Below are positions 52,617 to 63,385 of a stretch of DNA of 64,000 nt, one piece after another. The first letter of the stretch is position 1. Each line of letters begins with the position of its first letter. Below the pieces are notes generated by a model. The model had not been told where the DNA came from and did no database searches. It worked only from the letters and a program-made list of their open reading frames with translations. This DNA comes from Torreya grandis (lineage: Eukaryota > Streptophyta > Pinopsida > Cupressales > Taxaceae), in contig JARHVA010005489.1 in the NCBI GenBank assembly GCA_037957365.1, forward strand, positions 346,001-410,000, read 5' to 3'. Position numbers and translations under genes: made by a program.

Positions 52617-54467
52617 TTCAAGTCCTATAATATTGTTCAAGGTTGGTGTTGGTCTTAGCATAGTTAAAAATTAAAGAAGCATTTACAATCAGTACCTAGT
52701 GACTCTATTGAAGAGTTAAAGACTTTGGTTGATGATCAGTCCTATTTTCCATGCTAAAGGTGACAACTAGATCTGCTGCTAAAGAGACATATTTTGAGTT
52801 TGTGCAACTACCTCTATATTCCACCAAAAGGTTTAGGTTTTTAAACAATCATCCTTAAAAATGAGATTTTTTGGTTAAAGCTTATAAGTTTGTGTTACAT
52901 CCCATTCCTAATATACATAGTGATCATTCCAAGATGGATAGAAGATAACCATTTGTGCCTTCCATTAGGGCATCTCCCTTGCATCTTTCCTAATATGATC
53001 AAATTCTAGGGGTAGCCCTCAAAATTGTCCAATCTTTTATTAGGGATCATCCAATTACTACCATTGAGCACATTAGGAATATAGATTTTTTTTGTAATAT
53101 TGAGAACTTCACACAATAGACTGTAGTTATTAGGTTGTTGTCCTTGTATTTCGAAGGAAAAGTTTTGAATTGGTATGGGACTCTACCCATAAATTTTGTT
53201 GGCTGATGGGATGAGTTGGGAAATTTATTGATTAATAGGTTTGGGAAAAAGAGTGATCACCTATCTCTAGTTCAATAATTTACCATAATAAAGAAGGCAC
53301 CACATGAGTCTATGCATAATTTCAATACAAAATTTCAAAAAACATGGGATAGGATCCCAGCTCTTATTAGACTTGCTCCAAACTATGCATTTTTGTACTA
53401 CCTAAAAGTGTTAAATAGTGATATTACCATGATGATTCAATCTATGGGTGGAAACACATTGCATGATACCTATGAAATAGCCAGTAATGTTGATAATTAT
53501 CTTCTCTGAGTAGGAAATATCTCTCCTAGGCCTCCAATGCCACTATTCCTTAATTTGCATTCTCCTAGTCAAGGTGCATTGCCCACTTTAGCCCCTTTGT
53601 CTGGTTGATAAAAATCAGCCATTGCCCCTACTAATGAAATGCTCAAAGTCAAAAATTTTATCCAAAGTGTTAATAATTAATTGGTTTCTCTCAAGAGGCA
53701 AAAATCTCAAGGTTATAGACCATATCAACCTTATTACTAGTTTGGAAAAACCAATAGGCCTCCCTTTAAAAATAATGCACAAAGACAAGGCCAAATCACC
53801 CATGTAAATACTTATCAAAGATATAATCTGAATGATCCCTCATCTTCCACATCCCTTTTCCCCACTCAAAACAACTTGGTTTAAGAACAACCCAAGTATC
53901 CATCTTTTGAACATGGTCAAGAGCATGTTGCTTATGCAAATGAGATGCACAATCAAAGTATGGTAATGCAAGGTAGCCAATCTTTCCATGATTCAAATTT
54001 TGAAAGATCCATGTAATTTGGGGTGGAAAATAGAAAACCTTATACTGATTATACCCTCATAAATCATGTGGAGGGTGAGTTTTGTGGCATTAACTACTTA
54101 TGAATTACAAGCAATCAAAATACTAGTGTTGCCTCTAATACTAGGTCCAAAGGGAAGGTTGTTGATGAAGATCAAGGAGATAATAAAGGACCTATTATGA
54201 CTCTTACATCATATAATATGGTAATTGGGTCAAATATAGTTCCTAAAATTCAATAAAATCAAAATATTCAAAATTTTAGGCTAGTTTCTACATCTCTACC
54301 TCCACAAACTACATCACAAGGTGCCAATGTTCATAAAGAGAAACCCAAGGTAAGTAATCCTTCCATCAATGGTGAAATAGATGAAGAAAATCCATATGAA
54401 CATATCATTTTGGGATTAATTAACATTAATAGGGAAAAAGGATATACTCCAAAAGGAATTTCATGGA
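52617..54467 (+). pseudogene. G gag remnant
   Basis: The retrotransposon gag domain lies at about 53058-53509: TIEHIRNIDFFCNIENF, VIRLLSLYFEGKVLNWYGTL (family VKMRLFxxSLxGEAxxWFxxLP), FGKKSDHLSLV (family WGxKKDxxxLLxxF), KAPHESMHNFNTKFQKTWDR and IPALIRL (family KxxGESVxEFNxRFxxxxxxIP). An open stretch covers 53312-53509. The linker to 54467 is Gln/Pro/Asn-rich and stop-laden; no zinc knuckle is evident. Confidence 0.82.
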
Positions 54468-55080
54468 TTGGGTAAACCAACTGGCCCATCTAGAAATGAC
54501 AATGTGGTTTTGGTCAATGGAACTCAATCTCTAGATGGTAAAGTGAACAAAGATGAGAAGACTCCTCCTTTTTATCTATCTCTAATCAGTCTTGATTTTC
54601 TGGTTCATAATTTCATTATACATAGTGGAGCAATCACATTAGTTATGCCCAAGTGTATAGTAGATAAGTTAGGTCTCAAGTATGAGCCAATGACTAAAGA
54701 AGTTTTGCAATTGGATGGATCACCAGCCAAGACTTTGGGGGTAGTTAAAGGTTTTAATTTGATCCTTCATGCTTGTATTAGTTTTTAAATTCCTCATGAT
54801 GTGGTGGTGGTATATTTACCTCCCTATTTTTCTCTTTGCTTATCAAGAGACTTCACATCCAAGATAAATGGATATTTGGCAGCCAATTGGTCCTACATGG
54901 TGCTTAGGACAAAGTATGGAACTAAATTGAAGATTGAGTCAGAAATTGTTCATAAATATCACTTGAAACATTAATTAACTAAGGTTTCAAATTTTAATTA
55001 TGATATCATTGATGAAGAGGAAATTCATCTTTACTAATCTCCATCATCTTCCCTTGAGGGAGTTTCTGATTTATTGCTAT
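54468..55080 (+). pseudogene. G aspartic protease remnant
   Basis: Open for 106 codons (54468-54788). PPFYLSLISLDFLVHNFII then HSGAITLVMPKCIVDKLGL matches the Tat protease pattern LHNxMxDSGASxNVMPxxVMxxLGL, with the catalytic Asp replaced by His (codon CAT). After a stop the frame continues VVYLPPYFSLCLSRDFTSKI and GYLAANWSYMVL, the conserved C-terminal block (VDIPxxxGMLLSRxWxAxLGGxLQMDxSYA). Confidence 0.88.
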
Positions 55081-55140
55081 ATGAGTGGGGAGATTGATCC
55101 TTAAAAGTTTATTGAAGAATATGGTCTTGGATTATATAAT

Positions 55141-55860
55141 ATGTATGAGAAGGAATATTTCATACCTAATTTTATTAATTTAAGTGAGGATGTTAATGTA
55201 TTGTGTCAACTTTTCTTTGATATGTCTAGAAACAAGATTGGGGCTAGTGGTAGATCAATGTTAGTTTCACCTTTAAAGGAAAGGTATTTTTCAACTTTTA
55301 GATTTCAATTCTCTTGCACCTATAATGTATCAGAATATGAAGACTTTATTAATAGAATTTAATGGTATAGGAAAAGAGGTGTCAAATAATTATAAGTGTT
55401 TTCTGATAGCGAACTTGTTGTCAATCAAGTTAGATGGAAAAATTTGACAAACAACTCTTTGCTTAAGTACTAGAAGCATAGAGCATGGGATATTGTGGAA
55501 AATTTCAAAGCCTTCAACATCAATGATATCTGAAGATAATATATAAATCATGATGATAGGTTAGCAACAATTGTAGCTCAATTTGATGTTCTAAAAGGGA
55601 TAAAAGTGGAGAAGAACCAACCTCATCTAAAAGTGATTGTAAGGTCCTCCATACTGGATAATGTCACTAATTGGTCCGTATTTGATAATGAAAAAAAAAG
55701 AAAAATTTTTTATAGGAAGAAGCTAAGTTTTCTTTTAATAATTAGTTTAAACTACAACAACAATATGGGGAGAAGATTGTTCAATTGAAGTCTAACAAGC
55801 TTCCTAAAGGCCTAGTCACTCTTTAGAGCATATTCAATGATGATGACCAGCTGAAGAAAG
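55141..55860 (+). pseudogene. G archaeal-type RNase H domain between protease and RT
   Basis: One continuous plus-strand frame, interrupted only by stops, carries all four acidic positions of this RNase H class: LFFDMSRN (55213-55236; family FDGSxN), FRFQFSCTYNVSEYEDFIN (family FxxxCTNNxAEYEAL), VFSDSELVVNQV (55408-55443) and HDDRLATI (55550-55573; family HADxLA). The DSELVVNQV signature distinguishes it from the gypsy RNase H located after RT. An extended C-terminal tail (IVRSSILDNVTNWSVFD) follows. In Tat/Ogre elements as I know them this second RNase H usually follows the first one; here it precedes RT. Not translatable. Confidence 0.85.
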
Positions 55861-56059
55861 AGAAGGTAAGAATATATAAAAAGAAGGAAAACTATGATAA
55901 GGTTAAAATTTTAAAATATAATTTCTTATAGTTGGGAAGGTATGTAATATTGAAGAGAAGCATGGTTTCATTAAGTTATGCAAATAGTTTTTTGATGTCT
56001 TTCCATGAGAGTATAGTGATTTAAATGGTTTTTATCTAGATATAGCTTAGTATACTATA

Positions 56060-56900
56060 GAGTTAGATGAGAATGATAAGAATATTAAATATAGGAAAAG
56101 TCCAATCAATCCCAATATTGAGCCTCTCATGAGGAAAGAACTCACTAAACTGATTGAATCCAAAATCATCTTTCCCATTAAGCATTCATCTTGGTTAACA
56201 AACCTAGTTCATGTTAGGAAAAATAATGGAGATATAAGGTTGTGTGTTTATTTTAGGGGCTTAACTAGAGTGTATTTGAAACTTCGTTACCCACTCAGTT
56301 CCGTGGAATAAATCTTTCAAGTTTTGGTTGGTAGTGAAAGGTTTTCTCTCCTTGATTGGTATTTTGGGTATAATCAGATTCTTTTAAAGGAAAGTAACCA
56401 ATATTAGATAGCATTTACTAATAAATGGGGTAAATATGCTTATAGGAAAATGATTTTTGGGTTTCCTAATGTTGGATCTACTTTTCAATGTGCAATGGAT
56501 ATGGTATTTTGAAGATTAATCAATGACATTATATAGGTATATCTTGATGATATGACAGTTTTCTCTAAGGAAGCGAAAGATCATTTGAAACACCTAAAGT
56601 AGATTTTTGAGAGGTGTAGAGAGTTTAGTATATCTATAAACCCAAATAAGTTTTTGTTTGTTTTTCATGATGATAAAATCTTAGGCCACATTATTTCTAA
56701 GAAAGTTCTATCTATTGATCCCGAAAGGGTATGTTCCATCTTGGCATTGTCTTTGCCTAAACATAAGAAAAGTATAAAAAGATTATTTGGTAAGATCAAT
56801 TTAATTATGAGGTTTATGCTTGATTTTTCTAACCTGGTCAAGCCCTTGACATCCATGCTAAGGAAGGATGAGGTGTTCACTTGGACAAGAAGGAGGAAAT
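56060..56900 (+). pseudogene. G reverse transcriptase remnant
   Basis: NIEPLMRKELTKLIESKII, SSWLTNLVHVRKNNGDIRL-CVYFRGLTR (family WVSNxVxVxKKxGxIRxCVDFRxLN), FSLLDWYFGYNQI, MIFGFPNVGSTFQ-CAMDMVF (family MPFGLKNAxATFQRAMxxxF), VYLDDMTVFSKEAKDH (56537-56584, catalytic YLDD intact), then ILGHIISKKVLSIDPERV, KSIKRLFGKINLI-MRF and FTWTRRRK (56654-56902 open). One of the best preserved RT domains in the window; the few stops include one in QY*IAF. Confidence 0.92.
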
Positions 56901-57480
56901 AAATTTTTGAGGAGATAAAGCAAGCCATTGCCCAAGATCCTACCCTTACAAGTCCAAACTTTTCCAGATATTTCAACCTGTATACTTTTGGGAATGAATA
57001 TTTAATCTCTAACATGCTTACTCAAGCTAACGATGAAAATTTTGGATAACCTATTGCCTTATTTAATCAAGGTTTCAAAGGGTATGAGATAAGGTACACA
57101 TATGTTGAGAAAGAAGTGTTTTCATTCATAAGGATTTTAAAGAAGTTAAGGCATATGTTGTCTAACAACAAAATTCATATTTTTGTGCCTCATCCTAGTG
57201 TGAAATAATTTTTATTGAATAGATATTTGAATGAAAAGAGGGCAGGATGGATCACAAGGATAATGGAATATGATGTGGAGATAAAAACTACCAAGTTAGT
57301 GAAAGGAAAAGGATTATGTTAGCATCTCACTTTAGACTTGAAAGAGAAAAAAGAAGCTATTTTGGTACTTCATGATGACTCTATATCATATGAACCTTTA
57401 TTTATGAGATGTTGGACATAGGACATGATCCATTTCCTTTAAACTGGTGAGTGTCCACAAGGTCTTGACATAGCCAAGAG
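56901..57480 (+). pseudogene. G gypsy-type RNase H remnant (after RT)
   Basis: FEEIKQAIAQDPTLTSPNF, FNLYTFGNEYLISNMLTQ (family FxLYTFASDxSLAAVLTQ), PIALFNQGFKG, YTYVEKEVFSFIRILKKLR, IHIFVPHPSVK, NEKRAGWITRIMEYDVEIK and VKGKGLC (family ERRAxWxTxLQEYDxEIKPxxxIKGxGLC). The order and the FVPHP motif are characteristic of Tat-lineage RNase H. The minus-strand frame at 56665-57015 is antisense. Confidence 0.9.
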
Positions 57481-58657
57481 AAGGTAATTTTGGCCTCAAT
57501 CCATTATTTATGTACTAGTTGATGTACTGTTATTTATGAAGGAATTTTTAGGTGTGTTGTTAAGGTTTATTAATTTGGATCAGATTGGAAAATTATTATT
57601 TTAATTCCATGATGGACTAACTGGTGGTCACTTTACTCCAAGAACCATAGCTACTAAGATTATGAGGGCTAGTTACTTTTGTCCTAGCTTATTTGAAGAC
57701 ACTCACACTTGGGCAAGGAAATGACAAAAGTGTGATCTCTTTGATGGAAAACAAAAGATATCTATGATGCTTCTTCATCCAATCTAGGTTGAGTAACTCT
57801 TCATGCAATGGGGATTGGCTTTCATATGCCTAATCAATCCACCTTCTAGTTTTGGTCACAAGTGGGTGTTGACAGCCACTAATTATTTTACAAGATGGGT
57901 GGAGGATATATATCTTAATGATGCTAATGAAAGTTTAGAACTTGATTTATATGAAGGCATAGTGATAAGGTTTGCATCTACTTCAACCATAATCTCAAAT
58001 AATGCCTTAGCCTTCCTAGGAGTAAGAAAAAGTGAATGGGATTTGAAGCATGACAACTATCTTAGTACCTCCTCCAACTATTACCCCTAAGAGAATAGAC
58101 TAGTTAAGTCCACAAACAAGAACTTAATTAGGATCATTAAGATGAAAATGGAGGAAAATCAAAAGACTTAGCACACTAAGTTGAAGACAACCCTTTGGGC
58201 TAATAGGATCACCTTAAAGAGAGCAATTAGGAATTCACCATATACACTTGTCTATGTAAGGGAATCTATACTTCCTATTTCACTTAAGTTACTAGCATTA
58301 GATCTTACATATTAGCTATAATTGATAGAGAATGACAACATGGAGGTCAAGTTATGTGAGTTAATATAGCTTGAGGAAACAAGAAAACAATCTATGCACA
58401 CCATGACAACTCACGAAGAGCAAGAAAAGAAGTATTTTGACAATAAATCCATGCCAAGGAGTGTTAAAGGAGACATTATCCTAAAATGGGATGAAGATAG
58501 TGTCAAGCCTAGAAGATACACACAGTTTGATGCTTTTTGGAGTGGCCCATATGTGATAACACAGTGCAAACAACATAATGCTTTCCAACTTTTAATGTTG
58601 GATGGAGAGGAGCTACATATCATAGTCAATGGGATATATCTAAAGAATTATTACTAA
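57481..58657 (+). pseudogene. G integrase remnant
   Basis: Zinc-binding domain: FHDGLTGGHFTPRTIATKI, MRASYFCPSLFEDTHTWAR, KCDLFDGK (57608-57752; family HxGxxGGHxxxxxTAxKIxRAGYxWPxLFxDxxxxxxxCxxCQ). Core: QWGLAFICLINPPS, WVLTATNYFTRWVE (57868-57903; family ATDYFTKWVE, first Asp now Asn), RFASTSTIISNNALAF (family GxPxxIIxDNGxxF). C-terminus: GDIILKWDEDSVKP, FDAFWSGPYVIT and LLMLDGEELHIIVNGIYLKNYY-type end (58394-58657 open), the usual FxxxWxGPYxI...LxxLxGxxxxxxVNGxxLKxY module. The frame ends TAA at 58655. Confidence 0.9.
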
Positions 58658-58954
58658 CATTTTCATTTTCCTTTATGCATAGTTTCTTACTTTCCTTGTG
58701 TTCCATAAGTTATTATGAACATGTGTGAGTTGTCTTGTGTTTTTCTTTGCTTTGTGTCTAGTTGGTTTTGTTCTTCTTGTGTGTTATGTCCTATATCATG
58801 GGTTTTCCTTTCAATATGGTGTGTTGTTTAGGTTTTGAGTCATGGCCAATGTTTCCTTGTTTGAATGTCTTTATATGACTCCATGACCAATGGATTAATT
58901 TGACTACTAGTCTGGTAAATATAGTAGGCATACTACCCCTATGAGTCATGAATT
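58658..58954 (+). other. G 3' untranslated region
   Basis: 297 bp between integrase stop and 3' LTR. T-rich, no ORF and no convincing polypurine tract directly before the LTR. Confidence 0.6.
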
Positions 58955-60903
58955 TTTTGACCAAATTTTTGCCCTTCAAGCCAAAATTGAGCACCCTATT
59001 TGAAAACTTAGCAACCAAGTCTATACCATGGGCTTAACCAGTATGTAGATTTTCTTCAAAAGAAGTGTTCTTTGACAAAGACCATAATAAATTTACAAGT
59101 CTAATTCTTTTAAGAAGTTTGGTTTTGGTCTTTAGCTAAGCCTTTGAATAGTAATCCTTTCAGGCCTTTTTTTTTTTTACTAAGTGTTATTTCTTTTATA
59201 ATTTTCACTCATTCAAGTGTTCAATTCTTTTGGATAATTTATCTAAGATAGATTTTTTGAAGGGTAATTTTTTAATTTTTGTGAAAGGGCACTTCAATTT
59301 TTTTGAAGGGAAATTTTCAACTTTTCCAAAGGAATTATTTCAAACATTTTGTTTGAAACAAATTTTTTGAAGGGGTCTTTTTTAGAAATTTTCAAGGGAA
59401 ATTTTCAACTTTTTCAAGGAATTATTTCAAATATTTTATTCAAAACAAAGTTTTTGAAGGGAACTTCAATTTTTTTGAAAGGTACTTGAAAATTTTCCGA
59501 ATGAGTCTTTTCTAAAATCCAAATTTCCACTTCAAAGAATCCCGATGAAATATTTCAAAGAACCAAATGGTCTATTTTAAAAAGATAAAAGGTCATTAGA
59601 TAGACCAAATAAATTAATGTGGAAAAAGAGTTGAATTAATTTTCTCAAGAGAAAATGTTGAAACAAAAAGTTTAAAGGAATTTATTCAGGAAAATTGTCC
59701 ACAGACATGGTCAAAAACAAAAATCCCAAAGGAAAAGACCTGATGCAAGGAGCTGGATGAATTCTTTTAGGAAAAGTGTTTGGAAAAAAAGTTTTAAAGA
59801 GAAAAGTATTGAAATAAAGCAACTATGAGAGAAAGGAGTTTGAGGAATGATTTTTTTCCAAAATATTGTTTTTCTAAAATATTGTCTAAGGGAAATAAGA
59901 AGACATGAAGTCTAAGAAAACCAAAAGTCCAAAGAAAATACTCTAAGGATGATAGCCTAAAAAACATAAAATTTAAACTACAAAGAATAGTCATTGGTGT
60001 CAAAAGGCTTGACATTTGGTTCAATTGCAACTTATTCAATTGTAGCTATTTCAATTGTAATTGAGGAATTTAGTTTACTTGTAACTTATTAATTTGTTAC
60101 TGATTCATTTGGTGACATGAAATAGCTTTCCCACATCTCTCCCACATGCAAATGTAACTATTTATATCAAGATGACACATGTCAAGTGACCGTTGGACTT
60201 CTTTTGCTCGATCCACCTCTTAAAGCTTTAAATATGCATTCTCTTGGCTCATTTGGGTAGCCTCCACTAGTTATTGGAAAAATATGACTAGATTTGTACT
60301 TGAAAGACTCTTGAAGAAATAATAAAAGTTATTTTACCACTCACATTCTATACTATTGAGTGATGACTTGAATCTTGTTGGTCTAGTCTAGTGAAAGGTT
60401 GTCTTTTCTAGCTTGTACTCTTGATGGTCTACCAATGTGTAGAAAGAGTGTTGTTACAAGTCCTTGTTAGTATTATTTTAAGTGTATAGAAATTTTATAA
60501 GTAGTCTATGATTGTATTATTTCTTGGAATCATCCATTTATCTCCTAAATGTCGAATGCCTTTGTGAATCTAACATGTGAAACACTGATGTGACAACATA
60601 CAAGAATTTATGAGTTTTGTGTTAGAAACGTTATGTTGGTCTTTAAGTAGTGTATTAGTAGTCAATTAGGAGGAGATAAACATTGGTTCATAACCTTTTT
60701 TGTTTTCTTATTTTTGTTACCCCTTTTCATACATGAATTGTTAGATTAGAGAGAGATTTAAAGTTGCATCAAGGGTAGATAGCCCCTTATTTAGAGATTC
60801 ATCTCAAAAAAATTATCACCCATAGCAAGAGAGATGACTCTATTATGGAAATTACATGAGGATCACTAAGAATCTCTTCAGGGGTGCTAATCCATGTGTC
60901 AAC
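58955..60903 (+). repeat. G 3' LTR
   Basis: 1949 bp, from TTTTGACCAAATTTTTGCCC to ATGTGTCAACA, collinear with 50601-52593, including the two ~87-bp repeats (from 59305 and 59392). Confidence 0.92.
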
Positions 60904-61415
60904 ATGTTCCTGGAAACCCTTCATAACATGTTAATATAGGGATACCTTATGCAAAAAGTGACAAATAAATAACATATGGAACTTTAAACTAAATATATTC
61001 ATTAATAGCTGATATAAAAATATTTATTCTAATAAACTTAGTATTATTATAATCATAATAATCATTATAAACTATATGATTGACAAATATAATCAAATAA
61101 AGTATTCATTGTGCATAGAATAATGATAAAAGAAACATAGGAAAATCAGTTCAAAATAGTATAGTAATCACTATCACATCATAGCGATATACAAATTAAA
61201 TTTACTATTATATATGGAGTTTAAAAAAGTGTTATCATATCATATCCTATCATTTCACTATACTAATAGGAAGGACACTTTGATTTCTAAATTCTATAGA
61301 TATGCTCACAAAGGATGAGTATATATAGAAAGAATGTAAAAGACAAAATAACACAAGTCACACATGTGTCCTTAAATTACATTATGATTTTGGAAGCCAA
61401 GTTATACTCCCAATA
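60904..61415 (-). repeat. AF 5' LTR
   Basis: Minus strand from TATTGGGAGTATAA (61415) to CCAGGAACA (60904): terminal inverted repeat TRTT...AACA. It aligns with 10228-10719. The end coincides with the right border of G, and the AF internal sequence resumes at 50600 on the far side of G. Confidence 0.82.
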
Positions 61416-62182
61416 GAAATAGGACTAATAAATTTGTATAATGTCAAAGGGTCCAACAAAACATAGGGCCAACTTAGAAGTCCTCCCAAACTTAATGAAA
61501 CTTTTCTATGATCAAACATGTAGAATAACATTTTCACCAACATAAAATTCTTGGGATGTTCTCTTTAAATCATCAAACTATTTTGTATATCTAAAGTAGG
61601 ATTCATATTTTGGCATATTAGACCCATGTATTCATCGTATTCCTAAAAAACATATCACCATCAATAACTCTATTTTACAAATTGTCCCATCTAAGTGGGG
61701 TTCTACATTTATTCCCACATAGAGCCTCAAATAGAGACATTTTAATCATATAATGATATGAATTATTATAATAAAATTAAACCAAATGTAGGAAATATTC
61801 CCACTTAGTTTTAGGATCCATTACCTAAACTCATAACATGTCCTCAAAAACTTGGTTTAGTATCTCCTTTTGACCATTCATTTTTAGGTGGTATGAGGAA
61901 TTGAAATTCAATTGAGTTCCAAAAGATGCAAACAAAGTTCACAAAAAACTACAAGTAACAACTTATCCCTATGTGAGATAATTAATTACAATATTACATG
62001 TAATCAAACCACTTATTTCACAAATCATTTTGAAAACATAGAATCATTATTAATTAGCAATGAAGTGCTCAATTTTGGTTAATTTATCAATTACCACTAG
62101 AATTATTTCATATCCACTGCATGAATTTGGTAAGCCAATAATAAAATAAAGTATAAAAAAACACACTTACCTTATGTAATTT
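61416..62182 (-). pseudogene. Element H: integrase core (5' part)
   Basis: Minus strand, reading leftwards: YFIIGLPNSCSGYEIILVV then IDKLTKIEHFIAN (62030-62150; family DFIxGLPxxxxGxDxIxVVVDxLTKxAHFI), a decayed middle, KVSLSLGGLLSWPYV and finally FVGPFDIIQI at 61425-61460, the start of the GPF module, directly before the AF LTR. Blocks from the SPFEALYG/CRTPLxW region are visible as GSMWE and NPT-MGQ. The continuation VAYGISLPP is found at 10227 and below. Confidence 0.85.
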
Positions 62183-63385
62183 AATGAGGATATAAAAAAT
62201 ATCCTATGTGATAATGTTTATATTTCACTCGCTAACATTCTAAACATTTATCCACAAAAACTACAACATCATTTTTTAAACAAGGCCAAAAATAATGTCT
62301 TATCTGCTTGTGTCATTTTCATGACACTTGGATGAGTAAAATGAGGTATTATATGTAATTATTTTATAAATAAACTATAAAATTATCATGACTTGGGCAC
62401 ACAAATTTTATTTTTATGCATTCACATTCCATCATGTTCAACATAAAAATTCAACAAATTTATTTGTTAAAGGTCATCAGCCAAACCTACTCTTACTTCT
62501 TAACATAATTCATTAGCATGTTGTTATTTTAAAATATAACTTCTAAATTTTCTTTGGAAAATAGATGAAGCATAAAGATATGTATAATAACCAAGAGCCT
62601 AAACAACACAATTCTCCTTACCTTCCACATAAACAATGTACATATTAAAATTACTCACAAATTCAAGCCATCTATATTGATAAGTATTGAGATCATCTTT
62701 GGAAAACAAATATCCTAGGCTATGATGATCAGATTTCACTTTAAAATTACTACCCAATAGAAAATTTATCCATTATTTGAGATAATGAGGATATAAAAAA
62801 TATCCTATATGATAATGTTTATCTTTCACTCGATAACATTCTAAACATTTATCCACAAAAACTACAACATCATTTTTTAAACTAGGCCAAAAATAATGTC
62901 TTATCTGCTTGTGTCATTTTCATGACACCTGGATGAGTAAAATGAGGTGTTATATGTAATTATTTTACAAATAAACTCTAAAATTATCATGACTTAGGCA
63001 CATAAATTTTATTTTTATGCCTTCACATTCCATCATGTTCAACATAAAAATTCAACAAATTTATTTGTTAAAGGTCATCAGCCAAAGCTACTCTTACTTC
63101 TCAACATAATTCATTAGCAAGTTGTTATTTTAAAATATAAGTTCTAAATTTTCTTTGAAAAATAGAAGAAGCATCAAGATATGTATAATAACCAAGAGCC
63201 TAAACAACACAATTCTCCTTACCTTCCACATAAACAATGTCCATATTAAAATTACTCACAAATTCAAGCCATCTGCATTGATCAGTATTGAGATCATCTT
63301 GGGAAAACAAATATCCTAGGCTATGATGATCAGATTTCACTTTAAAGTTACTACCCAATAGAAAATTTATCTGTTATTTAAGATC
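62183..63385 (-). repeat. 601-bp tandem duplication inside H integrase/RNase H region
   Basis: Copy 1 is 62183-62783 and copy 2 is 62784 to about 63385. I count about 27-28 mismatches and no indels over about 600 bp, much closer than the LTR pairs in the window. Each copy encodes (minus strand) the RNase H tail, the integrase H2C2 zinc-binding domain (VPKS, THPSVMKMTQADKTLF, CxxCxxVKYKHYH; family VPxxxxLRxxILxExHxxxYSxHPGxxKMYxDLKxxFWW...CxxCQxVKxEHQxP) and the following PxPxWKW linker. Confidence 0.95.

Larger units (their letters stand above)
50601..60903 (+). mobile_element. Element G: Tat-like Ty3/gypsy retrotransposon, complete structure
   Basis: Plus strand: 5' LTR 50601-52593, primer-binding site 52599, gag, protease, archaeal-type RNase H, RT, RNase H, integrase, 3' LTR 58955-60903. 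LTRs begin TATTGACC / TTTTGACC (from TGTTGAC) and end GTCAATA / GTCAACA, a 7-bp terminal inverted repeat. No 3' ORF: integrase ends 297 bp before the 3' LTR. All domains are in order but contain stops. It is inserted exactly beside the end of the AF 5' LTR. Confidence 0.9.
10228..61415 (-). mobile_element. Element AF: Tat-like Ty3/gypsy retrotransposon, fragmented by nested insertions
   Basis: The element is reconstructed from minus-strand pieces in collinear order: 5' LTR 60904-61415, gag 47536-50600, gag tail, protease and linker 24399-25646, RT-RNase H-integrase 15600-18819, 3' ORF region 10720-15600, 3' LTR 10228-10719. Interruptions are G, C (carrying D and E) and B. The pieces align in order with the plus-strand relative D, including residues on either side of the C insertion, which is why I treat them as one element. 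Outer LTRs share TGTTGGGAGTATAA or a one-base variant at the start and a conserved AGGA before the end. No clean target-site duplication is visible: GTAGA at the left, GAAAT at the right. Confidence 0.75.

Noticed and set aside
56665..57015. 116-codon minus-strand frame
   Set aside because: Antisense to the well-supported RT and RNase H of G.
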